Source: Tetraselmis striata (taxonomy: Eukaryota; Chlorophyta; Chlorodendrophyceae; Chlorodendrales; Chlorodendraceae). Taken from it: a stretch of DNA of 64,000 nucleotides. Under the pieces are notes generated by a model, which searched no databases, was not told the origin of the DNA, and was given only the letters and a program-made list of their open reading frames with translations. Each line of letters begins with the position of its first letter. Position 1 is the stretch's first letter. Position numbers and translations under genes: made by a program. The stretch is taken from assembly GCA_006384855.1 (NCBI GenBank), contig VCJN01000142.1, positions 62,001 to 126,000 of the forward strand, given 5' to 3'. Below, piece by piece: positions 1-12,400 of the stretch.

Positions 1-1480
1 CCCCCCCACCGCGCGCGGCGGGCCTGTCATCAGATGCCTCGCTCTCGCCTCCTGCTGCGACTACTCGTACTCGTACCCCTGCTTGGCCCTTTGAAATCAC
101 AACGTACACATATATCTTGTACATGGACCATCCATGGCTGTAGCGCAATGGCTCCAGCAGCATGGGTACACCGGTAATATCCCAATGGGATTCAAGTACG
201 AACGCTCCTGGAACGCCCGGGATATTTCTTGTCGTACCGGTAGTAGCGGGTTTGCGATTTCTGGTGGCGGAGTAAGGATTACTAGTTCTACTGTTATACT
301 TGTATAGGTTCCCTTAACACGATAGGGAACCGGTACCGCACGACCGCTAGCCATCCTTTTTCCAGCATAGTCGCTATAAAATCATGGATGAACTGCTCAT
401 CGTCGCACTTTTTGCACCATCAGTTTCCCACAGCACAGTCACATGTCGAGCATACCAGTCCATGTGATTGCAGGTATCGATTCGATTTGGCTTGTCTCTG
501 TCGACCGTTTTGCATATAACATTCGCAAGCATAACATCAGAACAGCTGAACAGCAGGACTTATAAACATACGAAGTCAAATAATTAATTCGTGCTATACG
601 AACACGTGACATGTAGCAAGCTTTTTGGACGGAAAACGAGCGGCACAGAGGCTCCAGGAAACATTCTAAGGCACCCATACGTACCGTAAATATTTGCAAA
701 TGACAGCAAGTCATCTGAAATTCCCTGAATTTTATCGCATACTACATGTACAGTAGGCGTAGACTAGCAGGAAGGAAACTAATACTTGTATCAGTACTCC
801 GGTCAGCCCGATGGAGTACTCCATCAGCTCATTCTGACCTCCCATCCGCGCTCTGAGGCTCCAAGCAAGCCCAGGTGTGTGACCGTAAGATACAGTCATT
901 GCGGCAGGGGTATGTGTGCACGTGTCGTACACCCGGTTGACAAATGGGACAGATGGGTGCCGCCAAGATCTTAGAATAAACCGCGTTCAAGATGTTAGAA
1001 TAAGCCGATTGATAATTGCCGCATCTTCTAGCTCGTGCCTGCCAGTCGCGACATTTAGTGTTCATATGTAGATGTACTTTGCTGGAGTTGGAGTGTACAT
1101 AAACTAATGTATTCTACATTAGTGCACACTAGTCGCTATTTACATCATAAGCAAGAGCAGGCATGTGATGCAGCCGATATCGGCCTATCATGTATCTTAG
1201 GGGAGTGCATCTGAGGGTTACCAGTACGGGTACATGTACGGGTATATTCGTCGTCATTCAGCATCCCCAACCAGCATGCTTGATGATACGCAGGCCTCAC
1301 CCCTTAGCGACTATCAGATGACTGCAGCTCATCTTCATTGTCACAGATTTGTATTTACATATTCTGTATGGACAATTACAGTATACGATTACCATATTTT
1401 ACGGTAGTATATTACGACTCACCGTATTAACTCATCTTCCGAAACCGCCCTCGCGCGCGTGCGCTGTTCGACGCATGACG
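1..1480. other. Upstream intergenic region, no gene seen
   Basis: This stretch is AT-richer than the genes and carries only short open frames with no recognisable family signature. A minus-strand frame at 97-354 (85 codons) was considered but has no splice or family support. A TATA-like CTATAAAAT lies near 374. I see no RNA gene or repeat I can name. Confidence 0.5.
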
Positions 1481-1491
1481 GCGGTGACGGG

Positions 1492-1499
1492 TATATATA
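1492..1499 (+). promoter_or_regulatory. TATA box candidate for the transporter gene
   Basis: A perfect TATATATA lies about 90 nt upstream of the transporter start codon at 1591, in otherwise GC-rich sequence. Spacing suits a TATA element with a short 5' UTR. The match is seen in the sequence. That it acts as a promoter is inference. Confidence 0.45.
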
Positions 1500-1590
1500 G
1501 CCCAGACAAACACCTGATAGGCTCCAGTTCTGCGCCTTCCACCGATTCGACACCCGTTGCCACATCTATTGAGTTGCAACGATCCCCACG

Positions 1591-2834
1591 ATGTCACCGT
1601 CCGCCCAGAACTACGACGCTGCCGAGACTATCGACGAGGTATGCTGACGCTGTATCTTCGCTTGATCACTGCCGTCTGCATATTATTTATGACTCGGCGG
1701 AACTCGGAATTCCTGCGATTTTATACTGCAGGTGCTGTTGCTGACTCCTGCATGTAACTGTGTCGGGCAGCGTATGTACGACATGGAGAATGGCCAGACA
1801 GAGAAGAAGTGCGCTCGCCAACCTCTCTTCCTGCCATGCTACACAACATACGCGCTTCGATGCGCGTCATAAGCTTTCGGGTGCACTGACGAGCATTCTG
1901 ACGTGAATCGGGCGGGGGTTGCGGCGAGTGAGTATGTGCCTGTCTATCGACTAACTGTCACTCCGACGATGTCTCCAGGTTGGCCGCCCCTCCTCTGCAG
2001 CCGAACCCGCCTGCCCAGCGCGTCGGAGTGGAACTCGTCGAGGCTCCCGCTAAGTTCTTCCAGGCATCTATCACTTCCGGGGTGGTGAAGGTCGACTACG
2101 ACTGGTGGGTGAACTCCATCAACGGCTTTCTGGCCGGCGCCTTCATTGCCCTCGGCGGCTTCTTTGCCAACATGACCGCCGGCGGTTGCGGCACCATGGC
2201 GAAGGAGAACCCCGGCCTCATGCGTCTGATCGCCGGCCTCGTGTTTCCTTTCGGCCTGGCCATGATTCTCCTGACCGGAGCCGAGCTCGTCACCTCCAGC
2301 TTCAGCACCGTCGGAGCTGCCTGGTTTGCGGGCGAGCTAAAGGGCAAGAACATGCGCACTCTCGTCAACCTCGTCCACATCTACGTCATGAACTTCGCTG
2401 GGTCTCTCGTGGTCACCGGCCTTGCTGTCGGCTCCGGTGTACTGGAGATCGACCCCTACACCAAGGGATTCTCCCTGTTTCTGTCCAACGTCAAGATCTA
2501 CCAGACGTTCGGCCAGGCTTTCATGCGCGGCATCATCTGTAACTGGCTGGTGTCTATGGCTGTTCTGATATCCATGGCGTGCCAGGATGCGGTGTCCAAG
2601 TATGTGGCGCTCTGGCTACCCATCAGCTGTTTCATTGCTACGCTGGCAGACCATTGCGTCGCCAACATGTTCATCCTGTTCACCGGCTATTTCCTGGGCG
2701 GCGACTTCACGGTTGGAATGATCTTCACCCGCAACCTGATTCCTGTGACCCTTGGCAACATCGTTGGCAGCCAGATTGTGAGCATCGGCTACTGCCTGCG
2801 CTTCAAGAAGTGCTTCTGGCTGAAGAAAGATTGA
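1591..2834 (+). CDS. Formate/nitrite transporter family protein, two exons
   Basis: Exon 1 is 1591-1638 (16 codons, starts MSPSAQNYDAAE) and exon 2 is 2001-2834. The intron runs GTATGC to CTCTGCAG and both junctions are phase 0, giving 293 residues. Exon 2 alone is the recognisable FNT protein: about six membrane helices, the family segment NLIPVTLGNIVGS at about 261-273, and the pore-region ADHCVANMF at about 232-240 with His 234. Family members move formate, nitrite or related small anions through a pentameric channel. In algae they are often plastid-envelope or plasma-membrane nitrite carriers (NAR1 type). The substrate and membrane cannot be told from sequence alone. The in-frame TTG at 1980 is intronic in this model. 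The acceptor at 1978 was rejected because it breaks the frame with exon 1. Confidence 0.93.
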
Positions 2835-4281
2835 ATTTAGATGGGTTGTATATTTTGCTATACATATGGATAAGGATATATATATGTACAATCACACTAA
2901 CTAAAGCTGCTGACTGAGGCCATGTGCCAAATTTTGCATGAAGCAAGCGTGGTGATCACTTAGAATCCCTATCAGTCAATGTAATCAATAATCTATACAA
3001 CAACATATTGCGCGCATCACTTTATGACTTCCTTACCCAGTTTTCAAGGGACTTCATGCAACTGGGAAACGCTGTGGGTTCATGTAGTCAAACCCTGGGA
3101 CCCTGTCTGATCTGAGCGGTTTTCACTACTACTACTACTACTTTAATGACATTTCAGTTTTTTCTTGTGTACCATTGCGCATGTACCATTGCGTGGGAGT
3201 GATGTCACGAGCTGTAGCGTGGGATGGGCAATTGCATTGTCAGTGGGAAGCAATTTGTGAAGAAATGCTATGGGAGCATGCGCTCATCAGCAGATTTGAG
3301 CTGCTTAGGACGCATCTTCGTTGGGATTGATGCTGCCTGGTTTCTGGGGCTGCTGGATTTACCCTTTATTTGGTTGAGAAGGCCATAGCCAATGGTCGCC
3401 TCCCCGGCAGGGAGGGCTGGCACATTGAACTTCCCATGGGCACAATGAATCAACACTATTGCTTGGACGTCAAGCAGGCAAGCTTACACGCGGCGTACTA
3501 TCTGCAAGTACTTACGTGGACTGGCATATGTATATATTTGTATATATATACATATGAGTAGTCTTTCAATCGTCGTCTCCTCGGGGCTATGCTTTGTTCG
3601 ATGACAGACAGTCCCATTGAATTTGTGTGTCGCCGCAAGAGCCATGGCGAGGAAGGATCAGCCTTATTCAGGTAAAAAACGCTGGCGCGGGGGGCTGAAG
3701 GTCGCGCAGCAGTGAGCCTGAAGATAGCAGCGCACTCCCTGGAGCGTTCTTATCACCTCAGCACCGGCAGCCGTAACAAGCACAGCTTTAGAAGCTCGGG
3801 TAGCATCTGTGAGTGTAAGCCCATGGAGATTTTAATGCAACGCGTCTTGTTCCGCAACCAGCGCAGTTTCACAACTTCACCGAGATAGGCAAGCATTCGG
3901 CCTTGGAACTACTACGCATCACCGTTCTTTACAGATCTGCCCCGGGGTTGTGCATATGCCCACCAGGAGATTGCCGCCCACACTACTGCTCCAGCAGGCG
4001 CGGCGCCTCTGGTGCCTGGACCCTGGCATGCTCTACTGTCTCGATCCGCCGGTGCTCCTTATACACCCTGTGTATGGCCGCGTCGCATACAGTGAGTCGG
4101 TGTCAGTGGCATGGGCCTGAACTGTGGCTATTGCAGTGGCTGTAGCAGAGCTCCGCATGTAACCAGGCCGGTCGGAGTTATATTCACTTTGGCTACTGAA
4201 CGCTATACTGCCGTAGGATACAGGTAGGCGGCAGCTTATTGATAGAAGCGAAGGCCCCAAAAATGGAGTGACCTAACTAAC
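2835..4281. other. Intergenic region with unresolved coding-like patches
   Basis: AT-rich 3' flank of the transporter, then two patches that look coded but cannot be joined. Around 3280-3500 both strands stay open: minus 3268-3456, and plus 3370-3520 ending near a possible donor. Around 3985-4091 a plus-strand patch ending in GRVAY sits before a GTGAGT donor and after a CTGCTCCAG acceptor. No family is recognised. These may be exons of an unfinished gene or of decayed copies. Confidence 0.3.
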
Positions 4282-4761
4282 CTGAGAGACTCAATTTCCA
4301 TAGGCGGCTTGGGCTGCTTCTCGCGGAACATGTTCCAGCTGCGGAAGTGCGACAGCTTGTTCCAGTCCCCGCGTGAGTACTTTATCCGGCACGCGTGCTC
4401 CTTCATCTGCTTCAGCAGCTGCCCGCCGCCATCGCGGGGCAGCGGCATAATGTCAGCCAAGCCCGCCGGGCGCCCTCGAGTCTAAAGCTATAACATCTTC
4501 TGAACTATAGACGTCGCATCATAAATTATGTACAAAAAGATATCGGAACTAACGCAGTGTGCAGAGTCTGCCGCCGCGTCCGCGCCAACGTGTTGGGCCT
4601 GACACCTGCGCCTGCTCCTTGTCACTAGGGTCCGCCACCTTCTCAAACTCAAGAACCTTGGCAAGCAATTCGTCCGCGTCCTCGGCCTCGACCATGGCCA
4701 GCTGCTGAGACTGTGCCGCCCCCGGTCTGCCGTCGCCCGCCCCGTCGGCGTAGTTGGACAT
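4282..4761 (-). CDS. Unrecognised small gene, two or more exons (partial)
   Basis: Exon 1 is 4761-4606 (ATG then SNYADGAGDGRPG, 52 codons). Exon 2 is 4481-4282. The intron is GTGTCA to CTTTAG, phase 0 on both sides. Exon 2 ends at a good GTTAGT donor in phase 2, so at least one more exon lies below 4276; I could not place it. The protein starts acidic (AEDADELLAKVLEFEKVAD) and turns basic (KEHACRIKYSRGDWNKLSHF). No known domain is recognised. The open frame also runs upstream of the ATG to 4902, so the true start may be earlier or in another exon. Confidence 0.45.
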
Positions 4762-5327
4762 TCGCAAGTGTTTCGGCGCCAACGACTCGGTGCGTGCGGT
4801 GCGCGTGCCCTGCCAGTGAGCTGCACCCGCGACGCTGTTAAACGAGTCGAAAGTGACGGCGTTCACTGGTTGAATGCACAGGTAGTCGGTGGTGACTAGC
4901 ACGCAACGACTGTGCTAGGGACCACTCCGTCGCGTTGCTCGAGGCGTCTGACGGGCGCACTGACCCGGCAGCGGCAGTAGCGACAGTGCCTCAGCGCCCC
5001 AGAGCTCAGCAGACAAGCGAGCAGCGCACAACCTTGGATTCTTAGCAAAGACACTGGCGAAATTGGCGCTTCGGCCCCTCGTGCGCTGGCGCCGACGGTC
5101 AGATGTGTTGTGCCGGGAAATTCCGGGCACGCCGAGCGGCCTTCCTGGGAACAAGGCCCTTCAACCTGCGACGGTTCAACTTCCATCAAAGGCGTGTGCT
5201 GCGCGCGCAAATCAGCGACCGCACCTATACCAGGGGTATGTTACCCTTGCCTATACTGCAGCATTGATGGGGTAATCAGGCAATCAGGGTAATCGGGCAA
5301 TGCCAGACCTACGACTGCAGTTGTAGG

Positions 5328-5757
5328 TACATCCCTTGTCCGCTCGGTAGAGCGGTCGTCTCGTGTGCGAGAGGTACCGGGTTCGATTCCTGGCCGATGT
5401 ATTTCGGCAATATCGGCCCGGCGTGTCCCGGGTTTCCTCGGTTGATGCATTAGCCCTTCGGGGTTCGAATGAGGCAATGGTCTATGGGCTATGCCAGACC
5501 TACGACTGCAGTTGGCGCACGAGGTCAAGTGCTGGGGCGGCTTCGGCCGATGTCCCGGGGCGAACTTTTACTTTTACGACTGCAGTTGGCGCAAGAGGTC
5601 AAGTGCTGGGGCGGCTTCGGCCGATGTCCCGGGGCGAACTTATTTACTTTACTTTACTTTTACTACAGTATTGGTGTATTACTGCCGGAGGGAGTAGCTT
5701 TTTCCTTCCCCAGTACTTTGCGTGCATTCTCTGGACGCTCTCCCTGTAACCAAAAAG
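5328..5757 (+). repeat. tRNA-derived SINE (family 1)
   Basis: The head at 5328-5401 folds like a tRNA. The ends pair TACATC with GATGTA, a D-arm-like segment GCTCGGTAGAGCGG serves as box A, and GGGTTCGATTCCTGG serves as box B. The anticodon-like loop is not canonical, so this is not a working tRNA gene. A 74-bp unit repeated twice (5504-5651) follows, then T/A-rich sequence and a 65-bp tail (5693-5757) ending in CTGTAACCAAAAAG. The same tail recurs at 20436-20500 and 20630-20695, which marks it as a dispersed family. On the minus strand the head translates to the well-known spurious RPGIEPGTSR string typical of tRNA-like repeats. Confidence 0.8.
5504..5651 (+). repeat. 74-bp tandem duplication in the SINE body
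   Basis: Two nearly identical head-to-tail 74-bp units begin GACTGCAGTTGGCGCA and contain GGCGGCTTCGGCCGATGT. The leading motif TGCCAGACCTACGACTGCAG also occurs before the tRNA-like head at about 5300, suggesting nested duplication. Confidence 0.85.
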
Positions 5758-5759
5758 AC

Positions 5760-6041
5760 ATAAAAGGGATCGTTCCTTTTAACTGATCGTTCCTGCGCAC
5801 GCCGCGGCGGGAGGACCAACGCGATCACAAGATCACCAATCACAGGATCATCGCGTTAATCGCGCGCACGCACCACTGGTATCTACTCCTGCTGATATGT
5901 CAGACGGTGAGCACAGAGTGCGCAGCCATAAACAAAAATCTCACGAGAGCATCACGTAGGAGCGCACCCGTGTATGCGGTGCTGAGCGGCATCACAGGCA
6001 TCACAACGCGTGCAGACGCTTCTGCAGGTTTATAAAGACCG

Positions 6042-6073
<32 letters not shown>

Positions 6074-6461
6074 CCCGGATACTGCACTCCCTCCGTGTGC
6101 AGCTGTCTCCACACCACGATAGCCAGGAGAAACTGCTTCCACCGCGAGCCTTTTCCGCGCAGTCCCGCGAGGGATGCTCGTCGCGGGAGTGGCGAGAGCG
6201 AGAAGAGGGAGGGGGAGGTTGCGCAGGGGGCCGTACCAGGCTGCTGGCGTCGTCGAGAGTAGTGCGGGATGGCGTCAGTGTGGGCCGGTGGATGGGAGGG
6301 AGGGGGGGGGGGGGGGGGGGGGGTCGGAGGGAGATCGGCAGGGGGGCGACCACGGACGAGCGAGAGAGCTCCGGCGTAGCGACTGACCAGGGAGGTCCTA
6401 GACTCGGGGACACCCTAACCCCCCCTCCCCCCCCCCCCCCTCGGCACACAACAGCTCCACA
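5760..6461. other. Upstream region of the hydrolase with long C and G runs
   Basis: This holds a run of about 30 C (6043-6072), a G run near 6302-6323 and a C-rich run ending 21 nt before the hydrolase ATG. The sequence after the last run resembles an acceptor (CACACAACAG), so a 5' UTR intron or an extra upstream exon is possible. Open frames crossing the C runs (poly-Pro readings) are not credible genes. Confidence 0.45.
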
Positions 6462-7770
6462 ATGGAGGAGGCCAAAGCGCCCGGCCGCCTAGGCAACCCC
6501 TTGGAGACGCTGGCCAGCGATCCCCGCACCCACGCCGCCGTCGCGGCGGTCGCGCAGTCGGCAGGCTGGGCACCCGCGTCGCCGGTGCTGGCGGGCGCCG
6601 CAGACGAGGAGGAGTTGCACGAGCGGGTCGCGCAGCAGGAGGCCGCCATCTGGGCCATGTGGCCGGCCGACAAGCCGCCCGTGCCTGGCGTGTCGACCAC
6701 CACAGAGGTGAGCGCATCTAATAAGTGCCTCTCGGTTTCCGTGTTGGGAACTTTAGTGCACGGCGGATCACGCGCTCTTGGAGACGGATCTGCGGCCAGG
6801 GAGGAGAGATCAAAATGAAAGAGTGTAATGCGTTGTTTACTACCGTATTATTGTAGCTGCGAAGCAATGTGGCTCTGACCGCGATAATCTGTCATTATTT
6901 GCGCCCCCCCCCTCCCCCCGGTCGTGACGCCTTGTGCAGGTCATCAGCGCGGGCCCGAGCGGCGGCGCACAGCACGATGTCAAGCTCCTCATCACGCGAC
7001 CGGCCGCGGCGCCGGCGAGGCCCCTGCCCTGCGTGTACCACATCCACGGCGGCGGCATGGCCTTCATGACAGCCAGCCAGGCGAGCTACAGCCACTTCCG
7101 CGCGCTGCTGGCGGCAGCCGGCGGCTTTGTGGTCGTGGGCGTGGAGTTCCGCAACTCGAGCGGCAGCCTGGGGCGGCACCCCTTCCCTGCGGGCCTCGAC
7201 GACTGCATGGCCGGCCTGGAGTGGGTCCACGCGCACAGGGAGCGGCTCGGCGTCTCCAAGATTGTGCTGGCGGGGGACTCGGGCGGCGGCAACCTCTCCA
7301 TGGCGGCGTGCCTGAGGGCCAAGCGCGAGGGCAAGCTGGGCATGGTTGCGGGGGTGTACGCCTCGTGCCCCTTCATCTGCGGCGACTGCAGCGAGCGGGC
7401 AGGCGAGCTGCCGTCCCTGCGCGAGAACGCCGACTACTTTGTCAGCGTAGAGGACTGCGCCGCCATGGCGCGCTTGTACGACCCGTCCGGGGCCAACGCC
7501 CGCAACCCGCTCGCGTGGCCGTACCACGCGACCGCGGAGGAGCTGGCCGGACTCCCGCCGCACTTCATCTCCGTCAGCGAGCTGGACCCCTTCCGCGACG
7601 AGGGCATCGCCCACTTCCGTAGGCTCAGCGCCGCGGGAGTGCAGGCCACCGGGCGCTGCTCGCTGGGGACGACGCACTGCTGGGAGCACGTCATCCAGGA
7701 CCAGGCGGCGCCCTACCTCGCGCACAGCTTGATTCAGGAGCTGGTGCAGTTTGCGCTCAGCGTCATGTGA
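6462..7770 (+). CDS. HSL-family alpha/beta hydrolase (esterase/lipase-like)
   Basis: Exon 1 is 6462-6707 and exon 2 is 6940-7770, both phase 0, giving 358 residues. The intron GTGAGC to TTGTGCAG holds a C-rich tract near its 3' end. The second exon carries the hormone-sensitive-lipase signature: the oxyanion-hole motif HGGG at about 118-121, the nucleophile elbow GDSGGGN with Ser 196, Asp 298 in SELDPFRDEG and His 328 in TTHCWEH. Such enzymes hydrolyse short-chain esters; relatives include plant carboxylesterases and the gibberellin receptor GID1, but catalytic His is present here, favouring an enzyme. There is no evident signal peptide, so cytosolic action is likely. The first 82 residues are helical, Ala-rich and unrecognised. 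Substrate unknown. Confidence 0.9.
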
Positions 7771-9120
7771 CGGGAATGGGGGCGGAGCGTAACCCAGGAC
7801 GCCACCGGTTGCGCTGTGAGACATGTCGATCGAATTCGCAAACCGCCCCATACTTATGTGGAGGGGTGTACATACATCTCAGGGCTTTATATCAGTAGGA
7901 TCCGAGACTGTAATATTTCAGTGTGCATAATCGTGGGTCCGCCGCCTGTTTCAGCACATTCCAGCCTGGATCGAGGGCCAAGTGGGCGGCAGATATCACC
8001 TAAGGCCGGGGGGGGGCAAGAGGGGGCAGGTGGGCAAAATCCTCTTCGGCTGCTGGGAACTTCTCCTCTGGCGGCGGTGAGCCACGCTCGTCAAGGTATT
8101 GCCCGATATCCGCAGCGATGAACGGGTTGTCAACGAACAGCGCGGCAGGGGCAAGGCGCCCGCATTGACGGCAAACTTCGATCAGACGAGGATTCTGCAA
8201 CTGGTGCCTCTTGTATGTGCTGTTGCTGTAAGTGTCAGGGAAGAGGTCGGGATTGAAAACCACCGTCTGCGGGGTAGTTAGCTGCCAATCCACAGGCGGT
8301 GCAGGCACTCGTGTCTCAGGGGTGAGACAAACGTAGCCGTGAAGGTGCCCGGGCGGCAGCTTTGTTGCCTCGGCAGAACTCGCAACCAGTAATTGGCGCC
8401 GACTTGAAGGCTGGCTCCCGAACCAGATAGGTTTGAATCGAGGCAGGTTTGGTCCTCTGCCCCGACTTTGCCGGCCGAGCGTACCACCCCCGCGCGCAGC
8501 AGGCCAGGAGCCGCTCGTTACATCATCCAGGCGAATCCACGCCCGGGCACCAGCATTCCCGGGAGGAAGGCATCCATGTGACAGGCACTACATCAGCATG
8601 CGGCACATGCATGAAACGCTTTGCAGACGCCATGGAAGAGCTGTTCAGGGCTTGCGTCCCTTGGAAATAGGCCGGCCGCATGCGCCGAGGAAACAATGGT
8701 AATGATGCGACCATGGGCAAGCCCGCAGGTAGACCTGGTGCGCACGCTGCATAGCGGCCCGATGGCCCCCTTTTGAGTTTCACACAATCGACCTGAGGAC
8801 CTGAAAGGTCATCGCGAAACTTCTGGAGGTGCGTGCCCATCCCTTTGCGGAAGGGCTGCCAAGTTTTGGCGGCGACCTTTTTGTTTGTATGTCATGTCGA
8901 GTTCAGTCGAGTTGAATGCACTGCGCCGATCAGTCCGGCTACTGGCAAGGGGGTCACTTACCATGCGCCCTAAACCAGAAGCATTGTTGTAATTGAGCCA
9001 AACAGTCCTTACATTTGCATTGCCGCACGGAAGGTTGGGGATGGCAGAGGACCGACATCCCATTTGAATGATACCAGAAGGAAAAAGCCGCGGAGAGGAT
9101 CATCACCACATCGCCCGCCC
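7771..9120. other. Intergenic region between hydrolase and RRP6
   Basis: Convergent ends of the hydrolase (+) and RRP6 (-). The only coding-like content is the minus-strand patch at 8000-8490, listed separately. The rest holds short overlapping frames on both strands without recognisable products. Confidence 0.5.
8000..8490 (-). pseudogene. Unrecognised coding-like patch with two CxxC motifs, frame interrupted
   Basis: On the minus strand about 160 codons look like real protein but are not in one frame. The upstream half includes KSAPITGCEFCRGNK. The downstream half includes YVCLTPETRVPAPPVDWQ, IEVCRQCGRLAP and FIAADIGQYLDERGS and ends in a stop at 8000. The spacing of the two CxxC pairs suggests a zinc-binding fold. 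No start, donor or acceptor is convincing. It could be a decayed gene, part of a mobile element, or exons with a missed intron. I do not recognise the family. Confidence 0.35.
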
Positions 9121-9428
9121 TCACTTGAAGGTGCCGCTGCGGTTGCCGGAGCGGGGGAAGGCGGCGCTGCGCTTGCCGCCCTTGAGCAGGTCGCCGTCCG
9201 CCATCTCGTGCGCCGCCAGCCGCCCCTTGCGCGGCCCGGCTGGCGCCGCGGGGGCACGCCCGCCGCCGCGCCCGCTGCTTGCCGGCCCACCGCGGCCGCG
9301 GCCCCCGCGACCGCGGCCCCGCCCCGCCGCCTGCCGCCACTTCGAACCTGCCATGCACGGCACCAGGATGCCGCGAGGCGGTCAGCAGCATGCACACAGG
9401 CGTGGCTCGTACCCCACAGAAAGCCGGT

Positions 9429-9496
<68 letters not shown>

Positions 9497-12400
9497 GTGT
9501 ATATTGCATACAATATATATACATATTATACATATACAATATACGAGAGAGACAGAGGGAGACCGAGAGACACGGAATTTAGGTGTAGGCTATTTACATG
9601 CGCTCAGCCACGGGCTGAGCCTTGCCAGCTAGTGATGTGCTGTTAGACCGGGAGTATCGCGCGCGCGCGCGCCCCTCAAGACACACAGACACTTGATGGG
9701 TTCCGGTGTGAAACAGAAGCGCCTAATCGCAGTCGAAAAACTCTGGCGCAGCAACAGTGCACACTGTCATCTCGAATAATTCCATCTTTATAGACACCAG
9801 AAAACGGCAGTGCAGGCTTAAGAATGTTAAGACTGTTTGTAAGGCCGGTGCGCCTGTATACTCAGTAGGTTGGTGTCTTTGCTTGACCACTAACACACAG
9901 ACAGCATCAGGGCAGGCTGGCCGGCAGGCAATCTAGGAAGGAGTGGGAGGGGGGGGCGGGGAGGGTGTCACCCGCAAGCTGCGGCTGGAGCGCGCCCGAC
10001 AGCGCGGGCCTCTCCGCTGCTGACGCGCCATAGTCGAACGGCGTCACGGCCGCGGCGGCGCCGCCCCGGCCCTCCCTCTGCTTGGCCGCCATCTCCGCGC
10101 CGAGGTGCTGCTGCGCGGTCATCCCCGTCCCGGGCGCCCGCTTGGAGTACCTCTGCCGGGGCCGGCCGCGGTCGCACAGTGTCAGCCGCACGCCGGGCCG
10201 CCACGGACCGGCAGCACCTCAATCGGTGGCACTCTGAGAGCCCGGATCTGACGGCGTGTAAACCAGGGGTGGCCGACACACGTCTACCAAGATATACGTG
10301 GACACGATCAGCCGCGTCCACCGCGGCCGGAGGCATATTTCAGCTCCGACGTAACTAGACAGCGCAACAACGCGACGTAGCCCCGCGGCTGGCCTGCGAG
10401 GCGTATCACATGCCGAGGAACAGGCGCGTCGCTGCCGGCGGCTCGGAAACCACCGCACTATTCCGGGCGGAATAGTGTCAACCCCCGCTCCGCTGACAAG
10501 CAGCGGCACAAGAGAAACCTACTGGGAAACTGCAAGTGGCAGACAGCTACGCAGCTCGTCGCCCTTCGAAGGCATACGATGCCTCGCCGCTGATTTCCGA
10601 CAGCCTCAGCGCACTCGGCTGTGAGCGACAAACCGACTGGTTGCGCCGCGCCACCCCTACCTCCTGCGCCTTTACGGACTACAGCTGCGTCACGCGTGAA
10701 ACTGGGCATTCCATCGACCGAAGGCCGAGCTGGCTGGGGGACTAGGCCACGCGGACAAGCGAATCGGGTGACAGGGGGCGGTTGCGGCGAGCTGGGGGTG
10801 CTCTTCACCACTCGTGCTTCACCCGGCGCCCGTGTTATGATGCCGTGATGGACCGCGCCCAGCGGCGCCCAAGCCGACCGCACCGCCGGGAATGGCGTTG
10901 ATAACGCCGAACGGCCTTTTCCACATTTTGATGCCACGTGAAGGCGGAACCCGGCCCCATCAAACCAGCGACGCGTGCCGACGAGTGCTACCACAAGCCT
11001 CAAATTGGGCTCGATGTTGCACGCGCGGAATAGGCCAATATCGGCTTGCCATACTTCCGAACATACAAACACTCGGGATACTTCCGCTATACTTTCGTCT
11101 ACATTTGACCTCTCGGTGGGTTACTCCCCTCCGCATGGGGTCCTCACATTACCGTGTCGGCACCCGCAGGTGATTCGGCTGCAACGCCAGTATTATAGCA
11201 CGACAGCCAGCCTCCACATGTCACGGCGCGGTTCTGCGTCGTAGTATGAAAATGGCGTCGGACTATGATGGATTGCAACAACAAAAACAGAAAGCCCCCG
11301 CCCCGACCCGCCGACCCGGTTCCCAAACACCTTCACATGGCATCGGCGGTCATGGTGGCAGGGTTCAGCACCTCAGACAGTGACAGCGGCAGATATTCCT
11401 CGAACTCCCTCTTTGGCTTGCTCGGGGTCGCCGCCGCCGCCTCCTCCCCCCCCTCCTCCTCCTCAGCAGCGCCGCTTCCAGGCGCCCGGCCCGCCGCCAC
11501 GCGCTGGTCCTGCAGCCACTCCGACACCGTCTGCTCCGGCTCCTCCGCCGCCGCGTCGCCGACTGCCGAGTCGCCCCCGCCCACCACCTGCGACACCGCA
11601 CGAGCCTCGTCTGGTTAGGAGCAGACACCTCATCGCGTGAGCAGTAGTATTGGTACAGCGCATAGCACATTTAACTGACAGGAAACACGACTTGATGATC
11701 AACACGCCGAGAGCGCCCGCCGAAGCACGCAATGTAAACACCGCAGCTACAGATATCAAATCCAAATGATCACAGCAAAGACTGTACTCAACTAATACTG
11801 AGGTCTTGGGCGGCAAGTGGACCGCGGCGCATCAGGCAGAGGTGGGTAAGGAGCTAGAGCCCCAACATTTGAAATATATTGCCCGAATCCACAACTTCAA
11901 TCCGTACTCCTGCCTACATTATTGCCTTGAGGCCGACGGGGCTGGTTCTTATGCGCAGTGGGATCCCTGTGGTTCCCGCCTCCGCGTTCGAGGCCGTTCC
12001 GAAGCATGCAACCCGCTGATGTGCATTGATGGGGGGGGGTGCAGGAAGCGAGAGCATGAGGGACAAGGCCGGCGATGCGAGGGGACGGCACGGGACGGGG
12101 GCCGCAGACATCACGCAGCCACCAACACACAACGCAGCGACGGGAGGCGTTGGGAGAGGCGAGGGAGGAGGAGGGGGGGGGGGGGGGGGGGGGGTTGACA
12201 CCTCTGGCTCGCTCGTGACGAGCTCGCTCGTTGGCGCTGCCTCCGCTGTGGCGCGCGCCAGGGGCACCAGGCTGAAGGGCAGCTGCATGCTCGCCTTGAC
12301 CTCCGCCAGCAATGAGGCCGCCGTGCCGCGGGCGCCGCCGCCGAGCGCGCGGCTGAGCGCACTGCCGCCGCCGCACCGCGGACGCGTCACCGCCGCGACC

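Noticed and set aside
97-354. 85-codon minus-strand frame at the left end
   Set aside because: No family signal, no splice context and AT-rich surroundings; a frame of this length is expected by chance.
1980-2000. TTG at 1980 as the transporter start
   Set aside because: The acceptor at 2000 joins in phase to an upstream exon with a normal ATG; TTG starts are not expected in a nuclear gene.
5328-5401. Functional tRNA gene
   Set aside because: Anticodon arm has a six-base loop and a four-pair stem, and the stretch is part of a dispersed repeat.
6010-6492. 160-codon plus-strand and 139-codon minus-strand frames with poly-Pro or poly-Gly runs
   Set aside because: They are open only because C and G runs cannot make stops; they cross clear non-coding runs and overlap the true hydrolase start.
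10458-11072. 204-codon minus-strand frame
   Set aside because: Lies wholly in the RRP6 intron between exons 14 and 13, whose phases and family order fit without it; no domain seen.
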